From positions 1 through 5,811 of the forward strand of contig JAJYEB010000132.1 of assembly GCA_021790375.1 (NCBI GenBank): 5,811 bases of DNA, in the 5' to 3' direction. Made by a program: the position numbers and the translations under genes. How positions within the stretch are numbered: the stretch's first letter is position 1; each line of letters begins with the position of its first letter. This document shows, one piece after another, positions 1-5,075 of the stretch. The stretch comes from Chloroflexota bacterium. Its GTDB lineage: Bacteria > Chloroflexota > Limnocylindria > Limnocylindrales > CSP1-4. The notes under the pieces are model-generated. The model was not told the DNA's origin. It saw only the letters and a program-made list of their open reading frames with translations, and made no database searches.

Positions 1-285
1 GATGGAGCGCTCGCGCCCGATGCAGATGAGGACGAGCGGGGGGTCGAGCGACACCGAGCTGAACGCGTTGACGGTGGTGCCCCAGGCGTGCTGGCCGGGG
101 GGATGGGGCAGCTGCCCACACCCCCCGGAGGCATCGTCGCTGGCGTCGCAGAAGGTCGTGACGATGGTCACGCCGGTGGCGAAGCGCCCGAGTGTCTCGC
201 GGAGGCGGCGGGTATCGAGCGACGCGTCCGCTTCGGGAGCGCCGGGGCCGCCGCGCTTCGGGTCGGGTTCGGGCTGCTCGGGCAT
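1..285 (-). CDS. Flavin reductase-like FMN-binding domain protein (N-terminal 95 residues; gene runs off the left edge)
   Basis: Reading the minus strand from the ATG at 285 gives 95 codons with no stop before the window edge. After a charged, Pro/Gly-rich leader (residues 1-24) comes RFATGVTIVTT (34-44) and then NAFSSVSLDPPLVLICIGR (73-91). These are hallmark strands of the flavin reductase-like split-barrel family (HpaC/NTA-monooxygenase component B type). Members bind FMN or FAD and use NAD(P)H to supply reduced flavin, usually to a partner monooxygenase, in the cytoplasm. Between the two motifs lies a segment (about 45-67) roughly 16 residues longer than the usual short turn, with Cys46 and Cys56 and a Pro/His/Gly-rich end. 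The start is supported by a -10-like hexamer six bases upstream and by the absence of any earlier in-frame alternative matching the family. The NAD(P)H-side C-terminal half is outside the window, so substrate and partner cannot be assigned. Family assignment is firm; exact role is unknown. Confidence 0.88.
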   Translation of the reverse strand, partial: MPEQPEPDPKRGGPGAPEADASLDTRRLRETLGRFATGVTIVTTFCDASDDASGGCGQLPHPPGQHAWGTTVNAFSSVSLDPPLVLICIGRERSI

Positions 286-291
286 GGAGGG

Positions 292-297
292 AGTCTA
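292..297 (-). promoter_or_regulatory. -10-like element TAGACT for the flavin reductase gene, leaderless spacing
   Basis: On the minus strand TAGACT fits the TANNNT -10 pattern and is followed by exactly six bases (CCCTCC) before the ATG at 285. That spacing would put transcription start on or next to the A of the start codon, giving a leaderless mRNA. No purine-rich Shine-Dalgarno sequence lies in the six bases, which agrees with this. No clear -35 hexamer is visible. Confidence 0.5.
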
Positions 298-312
298 TCC
301 CCAACCCCCGGG

Positions 313-380
313 CGGGTCTGCGGGACCGGCGGGTCTGCGGGACCGGCGGGTCTGCGCGACCGGCGGGTCTGCGGGACCGG
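313..380. repeat. Four tandem copies of a 17-bp unit in the flavin reductase upstream region
   Basis: Units at 313-329, 330-346, 347-363 and 364-380 read CGGGTCTGCGGGACCGG on the plus strand. Units 1, 2 and 4 are identical; unit 3 has one G-to-C change. Each unit contains the dyad GGTC-N5-GACC, and the change in unit 3 falls inside the N5 spacer, so the dyad is kept in all four. The array lies in the 122-bp gap between the aspartase stop and the flavin reductase start. If transcription starts at 285, it covers about -28 to -95. It may be a multi-site operator or simply a slippage-generated minisatellite; the sequence alone does not decide. Confidence 0.9.
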
Positions 381-391
381 CGGCCGGTCCC
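373..391 (-). terminator. GC-only hairpin just past the aspartase stop, possible terminator
   Basis: GGGACCGG (373-380) pairs perfectly with CCGGTCCC (384-391) around a 3-base loop, an 8-bp stem starting 16 bases after the minus-strand stop at 408-410. No T-run follows on the minus strand, so it is not a classical intrinsic terminator. Its left arm overlaps the fourth 17-bp repeat unit, so it may be part of that array rather than a terminator. Confidence 0.35.
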
Positions 392-407
392 CCGGTCCGC
401 GCCTCGG

Positions 408-1958
408 CTATCCGCCCGCGCCAACCGGGCCGGTCGGCGGCTCGTAGCCCTCCGGCATCGTCGGCGTGTAGCGGAACCCGCCCGCCACCCCGGGCTCGGT
501 CAGCTCGTGCGGGTCGAGGATCGCGTCCAGGTCGGCCTTCGAGAAGACGCCCTTCTCCAGCACCAGCTGGCGGATCGTCTTGCCGGTGCGCACCGCCTCC
601 TTCGCGATGTCGGCCGCCAGCCGGTAGCCGATGTACGGCGCCAGCGGCGTGGCCATGGCGCTCGACTGCTCCAGCAGGTCGGCGCAGTGCGCCTCGTCGG
701 CCTCGATCCCCCGTACGGCCTCCCGCGCGAACTGCCGGACGCCGGTCGTGAGGATCGTCAGCGACTCGAGCGTGTCGTGGGCGATGATCGGCATCATCAC
801 GTTGAGCTCGAGCTGCCCGCGCGAGGCCGCCCAGGCCACGCACGTGTCGTTGCCGATCACGTGGAAGCAGATCATCGAGAGGTTCTCGACCATCACCGGG
901 TTCACCTTGCCCGGCATGATCGAGGAGCCCGGCTGGCGGGCCGGGAGGCGGATCTCGCCGAAGCCGGTGCGCGGCCCCGACGACATCAGCAGCAGGTCCT
1001 CCATGATCTTGAGCAGGTCCACCGCCAGGCCGCGGATGGCCGCCGAGACCTCGGTCATGGGCCCCATCGACTGGGTGGACTGCACCAGGTGCTCGGCGCC
1101 GCGCAGGTCGTGGCCGGTCTGCTCCGAGAGGAGCCCGATCACCCGCGCGATGTACTCGGGCTCGGCGTTGAGCCCGGTCCCGACGGCAGTGGCGCCGATG
1201 TTCTGCTCGCGGATCGCGTCGGCCGCGTGCTCCAGGCGCTCCTTCGCCCGGCGCATGGTCAGCGCGTAGGCGGCGAACTCCTGGCCGAGGCGGATCGGCA
1301 CGGCGTCCTGCATGTGGGTGCGGCCCGACTTCAGGACGTGGTCGAACTCGCGCCCCTTCTCGGCGAACGCGTCGATGAGCTCGTCGAGGGAGGGCAGGAA
1401 GTCGCGCACCAGGTCGAGCGTGGCCACCCGCATGGTGGTCGGGAAGACGTCGTTGGTCGACTGCGCCATGTTCACGTGGTCGTTGGGGCTGACCACCGCG
1501 TAGTCGCCGCGCTTCCCGCTGCCGATGCCGCGCGTGAACAGGATCTCGATGGCGCGATTGGCCAGCACCTCGTTGGTGTTCATGTTGTGGCTGACGCCGG
1601 CGCCGGCCTGGAACGGATCGACGCGGAAGCCGTCGACCAGGCGCGCGCGGAGTGCGCTGCCCTCGGGGGTGCCGCTGTCGGGCGCCAGGCCGAGCACCTC
1701 GTCGGCAGCCTGGACGATGGCCTGGTACAGGTGGTCGGGGAGGCGGCCGGTCGAGTGGTTGGCGCGGGCCGCGGCCTTCTTGACCTGGACCGCGGCACGG
1801 ACCAGGGCCGGGTTGGGGCGCATGCCGCTGATGGGGAAGTTCTGGATGGCGCGCTGGGCCTGCACGCCCCAGTACGCGTCCTCGGGGACCTCGAGCCAGC
1901 CCAGTGGATCGCGCTCCATGCGGTACCCGGGGCGGGGGGTGGGAGCAGGTTCGGGCAT
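408..1958 (-). CDS. aspA: Aspartate ammonia-lyase (aspartase/class II fumarase family)
   Basis: Encodes 516 residues; family members are usually about 465-480. The expected reaction is reversible deamination of L-aspartate to fumarate and ammonia by a cytoplasmic homotetramer whose active sites are built from three subunits. Visible motifs in order: EVPEDAYWGVQAQRAIQNFPISG (23-45, opening of the family), QAGAGVSHNMNTNEVLAN (117-134), SPNDHVN (157-163), QSTND (166-170), GRTHMQDAVPIRLGQEF (212-228), GATAVGTGLN (255-264), SSGPR (326-330), the fumarate lyase signature GSSIMPGKVNP (344-354) with the catalytic-loop serine, and VIGNDT (367-372). QAGAG, GRTHMQDAVP, PVMVE after the signature, VIGND and the TEPGVAG tail resemble aspartases, where FumC typically has QTGSG and PTQCE. 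The stretch PYIGYRLAADIAKEA (441-455) is more fumarase-like, so FumC remains possible. The start at 1958 is chosen because GGAGG lies ten bases upstream; Met14 (ATG at 1919) is an alternative closer to the usual family start. About 13 N-terminal and 15 Pro/Gly-rich C-terminal residues are extra. Confidence 0.85.
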   Translation of the reverse strand: MPEPAPTPRPGYRMERDPLGWLEVPEDAYWGVQAQRAIQNFPISGMRPNPALVRAAVQVKKAAARANHSTGRLPDHLYQAIVQAADEVLGLAPDSGTPEGSALRARLVDGFRVDPFQAGAGVSHNMNTNEVLANRAIEILFTRGIGSGKRGDYAVVSPNDHVNMAQSTNDVFPTTMRVATLDLVRDFLPSLDELIDAFAEKGREFDHVLKSGRTHMQDAVPIRLGQEFAAYALTMRRAKERLEHAADAIREQNIGATAVGTGLNAEPEYIARVIGLLSEQTGHDLRGAEHLVQSTQSMGPMTEVSAAIRGLAVDLLKIMEDLLLMSSGPRTGFGEIRLPARQPGSSIMPGKVNPVMVENLSMICFHVIGNDTCVAWAASRGQLELNVMMPIIAHDTLESLTILTTGVRQFAREAVRGIEADEAHCADLLEQSSAMATPLAPYIGYRLAADIAKEAVRTGKTIRQLVLEKGVFSKADLDAILDPHELTEPGVAGGFRYTPTMPEGYEPPTGPVGAGG

Positions 1959-1968
1959 GTGGATCGAA

Positions 1969-1973
1969 CCTCC
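1969..1973 (-). promoter_or_regulatory. Ribosome binding site GGAGG for the aspartase gene
   Basis: GGAGG on the minus strand lies ten bases before the ATG at 1958. The spacing is slightly long but workable. The frame stays open upstream to an ATG at 2270, but that extension has no family similarity and would run into the end of the neighbouring gene, so this site decides the start. Confidence 0.6.
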
Positions 1974-2026
1974 GGGACGCGAGGGTGCGGCGCCTGGCCG
2001 CTGCGGGCCGACGGACTGTCGGGTCG

Positions 2027-2032
2027 AGTCTA
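2027..2032 (-). promoter_or_regulatory. Possible -10 element TAGACT for the aspartase gene
   Basis: TAGACT on the minus strand is the same hexamer found at the flavin reductase start. It lies about 68 bases before the aspartase ATG, implying a leader of roughly 60 bases carrying the GGAGG site. No good -35 TTGACA-like box is seen 16-18 bases upstream. A tentative call. Confidence 0.3.
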
Positions 2033-2124
2033 GTACGGGCCGTGTGGCGGGCGGAGGGCGGGAAGGCAGAGGGGTGCGCTGGGCAGCTCCGAGACACGGA
2101 ATGCCGAAGGAGATCGGTGCAGAA

Positions 2125-2155
2125 CGAGGCCCCGGGGGGAAACCCCGGAGCCTCG
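2125..2155 (-). terminator. Terminator-like hairpin downstream of the BNR protein gene
   Basis: CGAGGC (2125-2130) pairs with GCCTCG (2150-2155). After one C/A mismatch, CCGGGG (2132-2137) pairs with CCCCGG (2143-2148), leaving a 5-base loop. This makes a strong two-part stem of 12 pairs, 54 bases past the minus-strand stop at 2210. On the minus strand it is followed by TTCT, a weak T-tract, so termination is likely but may be less than complete. Confidence 0.65.
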
Positions 2156-2209
2156 TCGTCCCGACCGGGTGAGGCCGCCGCGGCGGCCGTTCCGCAAGAG
2201 CAGTTCGCT

Positions 2210-3961
2210 TTACGGACCTGGTGTGAAGACCCCGCCGTAGATGTCGGTGTTCCCGAACGTGTCCGGGCAATCCGCCACGACGTCCGGGACCGTTGCGGTG
2301 GTTCCATCCAGTAGCGCCTGGCGGTACGTGTCGATCGCCGAGCAGTCCGCCGCATTCTGGACGTCGTTCCAGACGGCCGCCACCGAGGTATCCGTTGCCA
2401 TCGCGGAGTTGTAGTCACCGAGGAAGCCGGCCGTCAGCCCATTCTGGCTGGACCCCCTGTTGTCGCCGGTCGGACCACGGAACAGGTCGGACCAGGAGCC
2501 CGGCACGCCGTCCGTCCCGATCGCTGCCGATCGGACGACTCCCTGCATCAACCGCGGCTGCGACGTGTCGCCCTGCCAGGGCTGCAGGAAGTTGTCATAG
2601 GTGACATAGAGGTGGCTCCCGTCGGGAGCGATGGCGAACGCTGGGAAGTCGGGGCGATCCGTCGCCGGGGCGGCGTTCACTGGCGTCGACCACGTGGTGC
2701 CCCCGTTGGTGGACCACTGGACAAGCGCCTGCTCGTTCGTGCCCGACGAGCCGGTCGGGGTGACGCCGTTCGACCAGCCGATCACTATCTCGTTGGTGGC
2801 ACCCGTACCGGTTGGGGCGCCGTTGGCGATGTCGACGCTGGGGAAGCTGTCCGTCCGTGCGCCGGCCACGCCGTCGAAGCTCGCGCGGTCGGTCGCCGGA
2901 TCGAACCGTCCGACGTCGACGACGGCCGCGATGATGCGCGGCTGATCGAACGTCATGCCGCCGTTGAACGAGCGCGTCATGTACTGCACGCTCTGTCCGG
3001 TCTTGACGTTGGTGCCTTCCCAGAAGACGAACACGCCTCCGTGGCTGTCGGTGCGGATCTGGCAACCCTGTCGCCCGCCGGTCTGGTTGTTGTCCGTGGC
3101 GGCGCTCAGCTGGATCTGGCCGGACCAGGTCGACCCAGCATCGGTCGAGCGGGAGAACATGACCGGTTCGGGCGCCCCGCCGCGGCCCAGGCTGCGAAAC
3201 GCGACGTTGCACTCGTACACGTTGCCGAAGTACGGGCTCGACGAGGCGTTGTCGACCCACAGGCCGTCCTTGTCGGAGAAGAGCGCTGCGTTCTGCCTGG
3301 AGACGACGACCGGGCTCGACCACCCGGTGTTCTCACCGTTCATCGCCTTCGTGAGATCCAGCGTGTAGGAGACGGCCACGGCCTCGTAGCCTCGGAACGC
3401 CGTCTCCGAGCGCACGCTCGAGAAGTTCGAGGTCAGGTTGCCGTAGTAGAGGCGGGCACCGTTGTTCCACGAGAAGTGGCCGCTGGAGTCCGGCAGCGGT
3501 CCGAAGGCAAGCATCGGATCGCCGTCCGACACCAGCCCGTTCTCGTAGTAGTTGGGCAGCGTGCCAATGGATCCCTCGTGCGGCACACACTTGGCCGGGC
3601 CCGCGCAGTCGCGCGCCGTCCAGCCGGTGTACGTGGGCTGTGCCCACGAGGTGCCGCCGTCCTGAGAGAAGTAGATCCCGGACACACCGACGCCGGGCGT
3701 GAAGGGGCAGGTGGTCGGATCGCCTGCAGCACACGACTCCAAGTCGATCTCGTCGTTCGAGCCGGCCGCCATGATGTTCGGATTCGCCGGATCGATCGCG
3801 ATCGCCGGTTCGTTCTGCTTGTTCTGTGAGAACGGCGTCGACGGACTGCCGACCGATATGAGTGTCGCACTTCCCGCCGCCAACGCTGTACCAGCGATGG
3901 CTAGAGAAGCAACAACGGGCAGCACGAGAGTTGTGCGCCAGCCGCGGGGTACATGAGCCAT
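2210..3961 (-). CDS. Secreted BNR/Asp-box repeat protein (sialidase-like beta-propeller)
   Basis: Encodes 583 residues. The N-terminus is a signal peptide: Arg6 and Arg9, a hydrophobic core (about 11-27), and an ALA|AGS cleavage site after Ala28, so the mature protein is exported. Four Asp-box motifs (S-x-D/N-x-G-x-T-W/F) are visible: SQDGGTSW (99-106), STDAGSTW (272-279), SFNGGMTF (331-338) and STNGGTTW (417-424). Asp boxes sit in turns of sialidase-type beta-propellers, so a six-bladed-like fold is inferred. NEPAIAIDPANPN (50-62) and FLGDYNSAMATD (513-524) are typical of large secreted BNR proteins of soil bacteria. Eight cysteines (77, 85, 119, 125, 251, 300, 540, 565) could form disulfides. 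I cannot identify a complete sialidase active site (Arg triad), so a catalytic role is unproven; carbohydrate binding or another hydrolase activity is equally possible. No anchor or sorting signal is seen at the C-terminus. GGAGG five bases upstream supports the ATG at 3961 over the in-frame ATG at 3976. GC is mildly lower here (62.5 % over 3841-3960). Confidence 0.85.
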   Translation of the reverse strand: MAHVPRGWRTTLVLPVVASLAIAGTALAAGSATLISVGSPSTPFSQNKQNEPAIAIDPANPNIMAAGSNDEIDLESCAAGDPTTCPFTPGVGVSGIYFSQDGGTSWAQPTYTGWTARDCAGPAKCVPHEGSIGTLPNYYENGLVSDGDPMLAFGPLPDSSGHFSWNNGARLYYGNLTSNFSSVRSETAFRGYEAVAVSYTLDLTKAMNGENTGWSSPVVVSRQNAALFSDKDGLWVDNASSSPYFGNVYECNVAFRSLGRGGAPEPVMFSRSTDAGSTWSGQIQLSAATDNNQTGGRQGCQIRTDSHGGVFVFWEGTNVKTGQSVQYMTRSFNGGMTFDQPRIIAAVVDVGRFDPATDRASFDGVAGARTDSFPSVDIANGAPTGTGATNEIVIGWSNGVTPTGSSGTNEQALVQWSTNGGTTWSTPVNAAPATDRPDFPAFAIAPDGSHLYVTYDNFLQPWQGDTSQPRLMQGVVRSAAIGTDGVPGSWSDLFRGPTGDNRGSSQNGLTAGFLGDYNSAMATDTSVAAVWNDVQNAADCSAIDTYRQALLDGTTATVPDVVADCPDTFGNTDIYGGVFTPGP

Positions 3962-3966
3962 GTCAT

Positions 3967-3971
3967 CCTCC
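3967..3971 (-). promoter_or_regulatory. Ribosome binding site GGAGG that selects the BNR protein start
   Basis: GGAGG is followed by ATGAC and then the ATG at 3961. Five-base spacing fits this start. The in-frame ATG at 3976 lies upstream of the site, and the ATG at 3966, which directly abuts it, is out of frame. Confidence 0.65.
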
Positions 3972-3990
3972 GTCATGTGAGACGCTCGCG

Positions 3991-4000
3991 ACGCATGCGT
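3991..4000. other. Perfect 10-bp palindrome in the BNR gene leader
   Basis: ACGCATGCGT equals its own reverse complement. It lies 30-39 bases before the BNR start codon, inside the 250-bp divergent region 3962-4211. It would fall in the leader downstream of the candidate ECF promoter, where an operator could block transcription. Symmetry is visible; function is a guess. Confidence 0.3.
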
Positions 4001-4020
4001 GCGCGGCCCAATCTCAGAGA

Positions 4021-4044
4021 GACGAGCGCAGACTGGTACGTTCC
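4021..4044 (-). promoter_or_regulatory. Candidate ECF-sigma promoter (GGAAC-N15-CGTC) for the BNR protein gene
   Basis: On the minus strand GGAAC (4044-4040) is followed after 15 bases by CGTC (4024-4021). This matches the general pattern of promoters used by extracytoplasmic-function sigma factors, a -35 GGAAC and a -10 CGTC-like box. Transcription would begin near 4014, giving a leader of about 50 bases with the GGAGG site. An envelope-stress-type sigma factor controlling an exported protein is sensible, but such short motifs occur by chance in GC-rich DNA. Confidence 0.35.
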
Positions 4045-4197
4045 GCCGGAGCTTTCCCTCCCACGTGATCCGCAGGCCTCAAGGTGACCTGCAGGGTTCG
4101 AAGGGTACCACCGGATGAGTCGCCGACCTGCCGTGTAGCCGGTATGCATGGAGCCAGACGGCACCTCGATTTCGGCCCTCAGGGCTCACGCGTCTGC

Positions 4198-4203
4198 TAC
4201 GAT
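4198..4203 (+). promoter_or_regulatory. -10-like element TACGAT for the plus-strand gene, near-leaderless spacing
   Basis: TACGAT fits TANNNT and ends eight bases before the ATG at 4212. The eight bases (CCCCGGCC) contain no Shine-Dalgarno sequence. A transcript starting within one or two bases of the ATG is likely. No convincing -35 box is seen at normal spacing. Confidence 0.45.
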
Positions 4204-4211
4204 CCCCGGCC

Positions 4212-5075
4212 ATGAGCGAGCTGCCCGTCCCGGCCGTCGCGCCTGTCACCCCCGACATACAACGTATGGCAAGCCGCGCACCCGGTGCGAGCCGCGCACC
4301 CGGCGCTGGCGCGGGCAGCGCCCCCGCGAGCACCGCACGAACCCCTGCCAACCCCGGCGGCGCCTCCACTCCCACCAGCCTCGCCGACGTCGCCCCCATG
4401 TTCCGATTCATGCGCGACGCCGAGCAGCGCTTCGACACGCTGCGGATGACGATCCACGACCGGCAGGTCGAGGCGCGCGGGGACACGGTCACGCGATCGG
4501 ACGTGTGGGTGCGCCATCCGGGGTCGAGCCGCGTGGTCGTGGGCGACCCGGACGGGCAGACCCGTGCCGCCCGGCACGCATGGGTGATCGACGGCGACAC
4601 GGTCACGCACCTGGACGCCGACGCGAAGGTGGTGCGCTCGCGACCGCACCTCCCGATCCCACGGGGCGCCGACAGCGACGATAACCTGCCGACTTTCGGG
4701 CGCGTCTACCGCCCCCGCACCCCGCTACCCGCCGGCACGCTCGCCGACACGTTCGTGCACCCCCACGGATTCTGCCGCAACGTACTCGCGACGGGCCGCC
4801 TGTCCCTGGCGGGCGTCACGACCGGGGCAGCCGGCCGCGAGATGACGCTGGTCCGCTGCGGTCACCCGCGGAGCGCGAAGGTGCTGGTCGACCGGCCCGA
4901 TCGGTGGCTGCTGGTGGGGGCCGACCGGGCGACCGGCCTGATCCTGCTCCTCGAGGAGCACGTGGGCGACCAGCTGACACGGCGGGCGGAGGTCACGTCG
5001 GTCGCGCTCGACGAGCCGATGGGCGACGAGCTCTTCGCGCTGCACGTGTCGGGGGACATCCGCCGGCTCTACTGA
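4212..5075 (+). CDS. Hypothetical protein with possible LolA/RseB-like fold
   Basis: Encodes 287 residues. I do not recognise a named family. Residues 1-55 are Ala/Pro/Gly/Ser-rich and look disordered, with a 6-residue duplication SRAPGA (21-32). The remainder (about 57-287) looks like a single beta-rich domain: an opening helix MFRFMRDAEQRFDTLRMTI (63-81), short strands with a VIDGDTVTHLD turn (125-135), a proline-rich middle, VLVDRPDRWLLVGADRATGLILLLEE (224-249) and a closing DEPMGDELFALHVSGDIRRLY (267-287). The pattern of an 'MRDAEQRFDTLR' start, DG-containing strands, and a 'D.P...LF.L' ending recalls LolA/LppX/RseB-type lipid- or signal-binding domains, but this is resemblance by eye only. 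Those proteins are normally exported, yet no signal peptide, lipobox or membrane segment is visible here. Cys188 and Cys216 are the only cysteines. The start is supported by the -10 element just upstream. It is divergent from the BNR gene and converges on the photolyase gene. Confidence 0.75.
   Translation: MSELPVPAVAPVTPDIQRMASRAPGASRAPGAGAGSAPASTARTPANPGGASTPTSLADVAPMFRFMRDAEQRFDTLRMTIHDRQVEARGDTVTRSDVWVRHPGSSRVVVGDPDGQTRAARHAWVIDGDTVTHLDADAKVVRSRPHLPIPRGADSDDNLPTFGRVYRPRTPLPAGTLADTFVHPHGFCRNVLATGRLSLAGVTTGAAGREMTLVRCGHPRSAKVLVDRPDRWLLVGADRATGLILLLEEHVGDQLTRRAEVTSVALDEPMGDELFALHVSGDIRRLY
4272..4307 (+). repeat. 18-bp in-frame tandem duplication in the disordered N-terminus
   Basis: Two copies, 4272-4289 and 4290-4307, differ only near the 3' end of the second and encode SRAPGA twice (residues 21-32). 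The length is a multiple of three and it keeps the frame, as expected of slippage in a flexible Ala/Pro-rich linker. Confidence 0.8.

Noticed and set aside
286..407. 17-bp repeats considered as a CRISPR array
   Set aside because: Copies are directly adjacent with no spacers, the unit is too short, and no cas gene is present.
192..2033. Very long plus-strand open frame (613 codons) opposite the aspartase gene
   Set aside because: It is antisense to a clearly conserved enzyme, and its translation is a biased Arg/Ala/His/Gly mixture with no motif. Long antisense frames are expected in GC-rich coding DNA.
1959..2270. N-terminal extension of the aspartase frame up to an ATG at 2270
   Set aside because: The extra 104 residues have no family similarity, overlap the end of the BNR gene and cross its terminator hairpin. 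The GGAGG site supports the start at 1958.
295..2418. Minus-strand open frame of 707 codons in a different frame from the aspartase gene
   Set aside because: It overlaps the aspartase gene for its whole useful length and the end of the BNR gene. The translation is low-complexity Arg/Pro/Ala with no recognisable domain.
2612..3829. Plus-strand open frame of 405 codons opposite the BNR gene
   Set aside because: Same reason: the minus strand has a signal peptide and four Asp boxes, while the plus frame shows only codon-bias composition.
4085..4110. GGTTCGAA stretch resembling a tRNA T-loop
   Set aside because: The flanking bases do not form a 5-bp T-stem, and no acceptor, D or anticodon arm can be built around it.
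4148..4684. Overlapping plus-strand open frame starting in the divergent intergenic region
   Set aside because: Its translation is Arg/Pro/His-rich without structure, and it is out of frame with the 4212-5075 gene, which has the better start signal and a domain-like composition.
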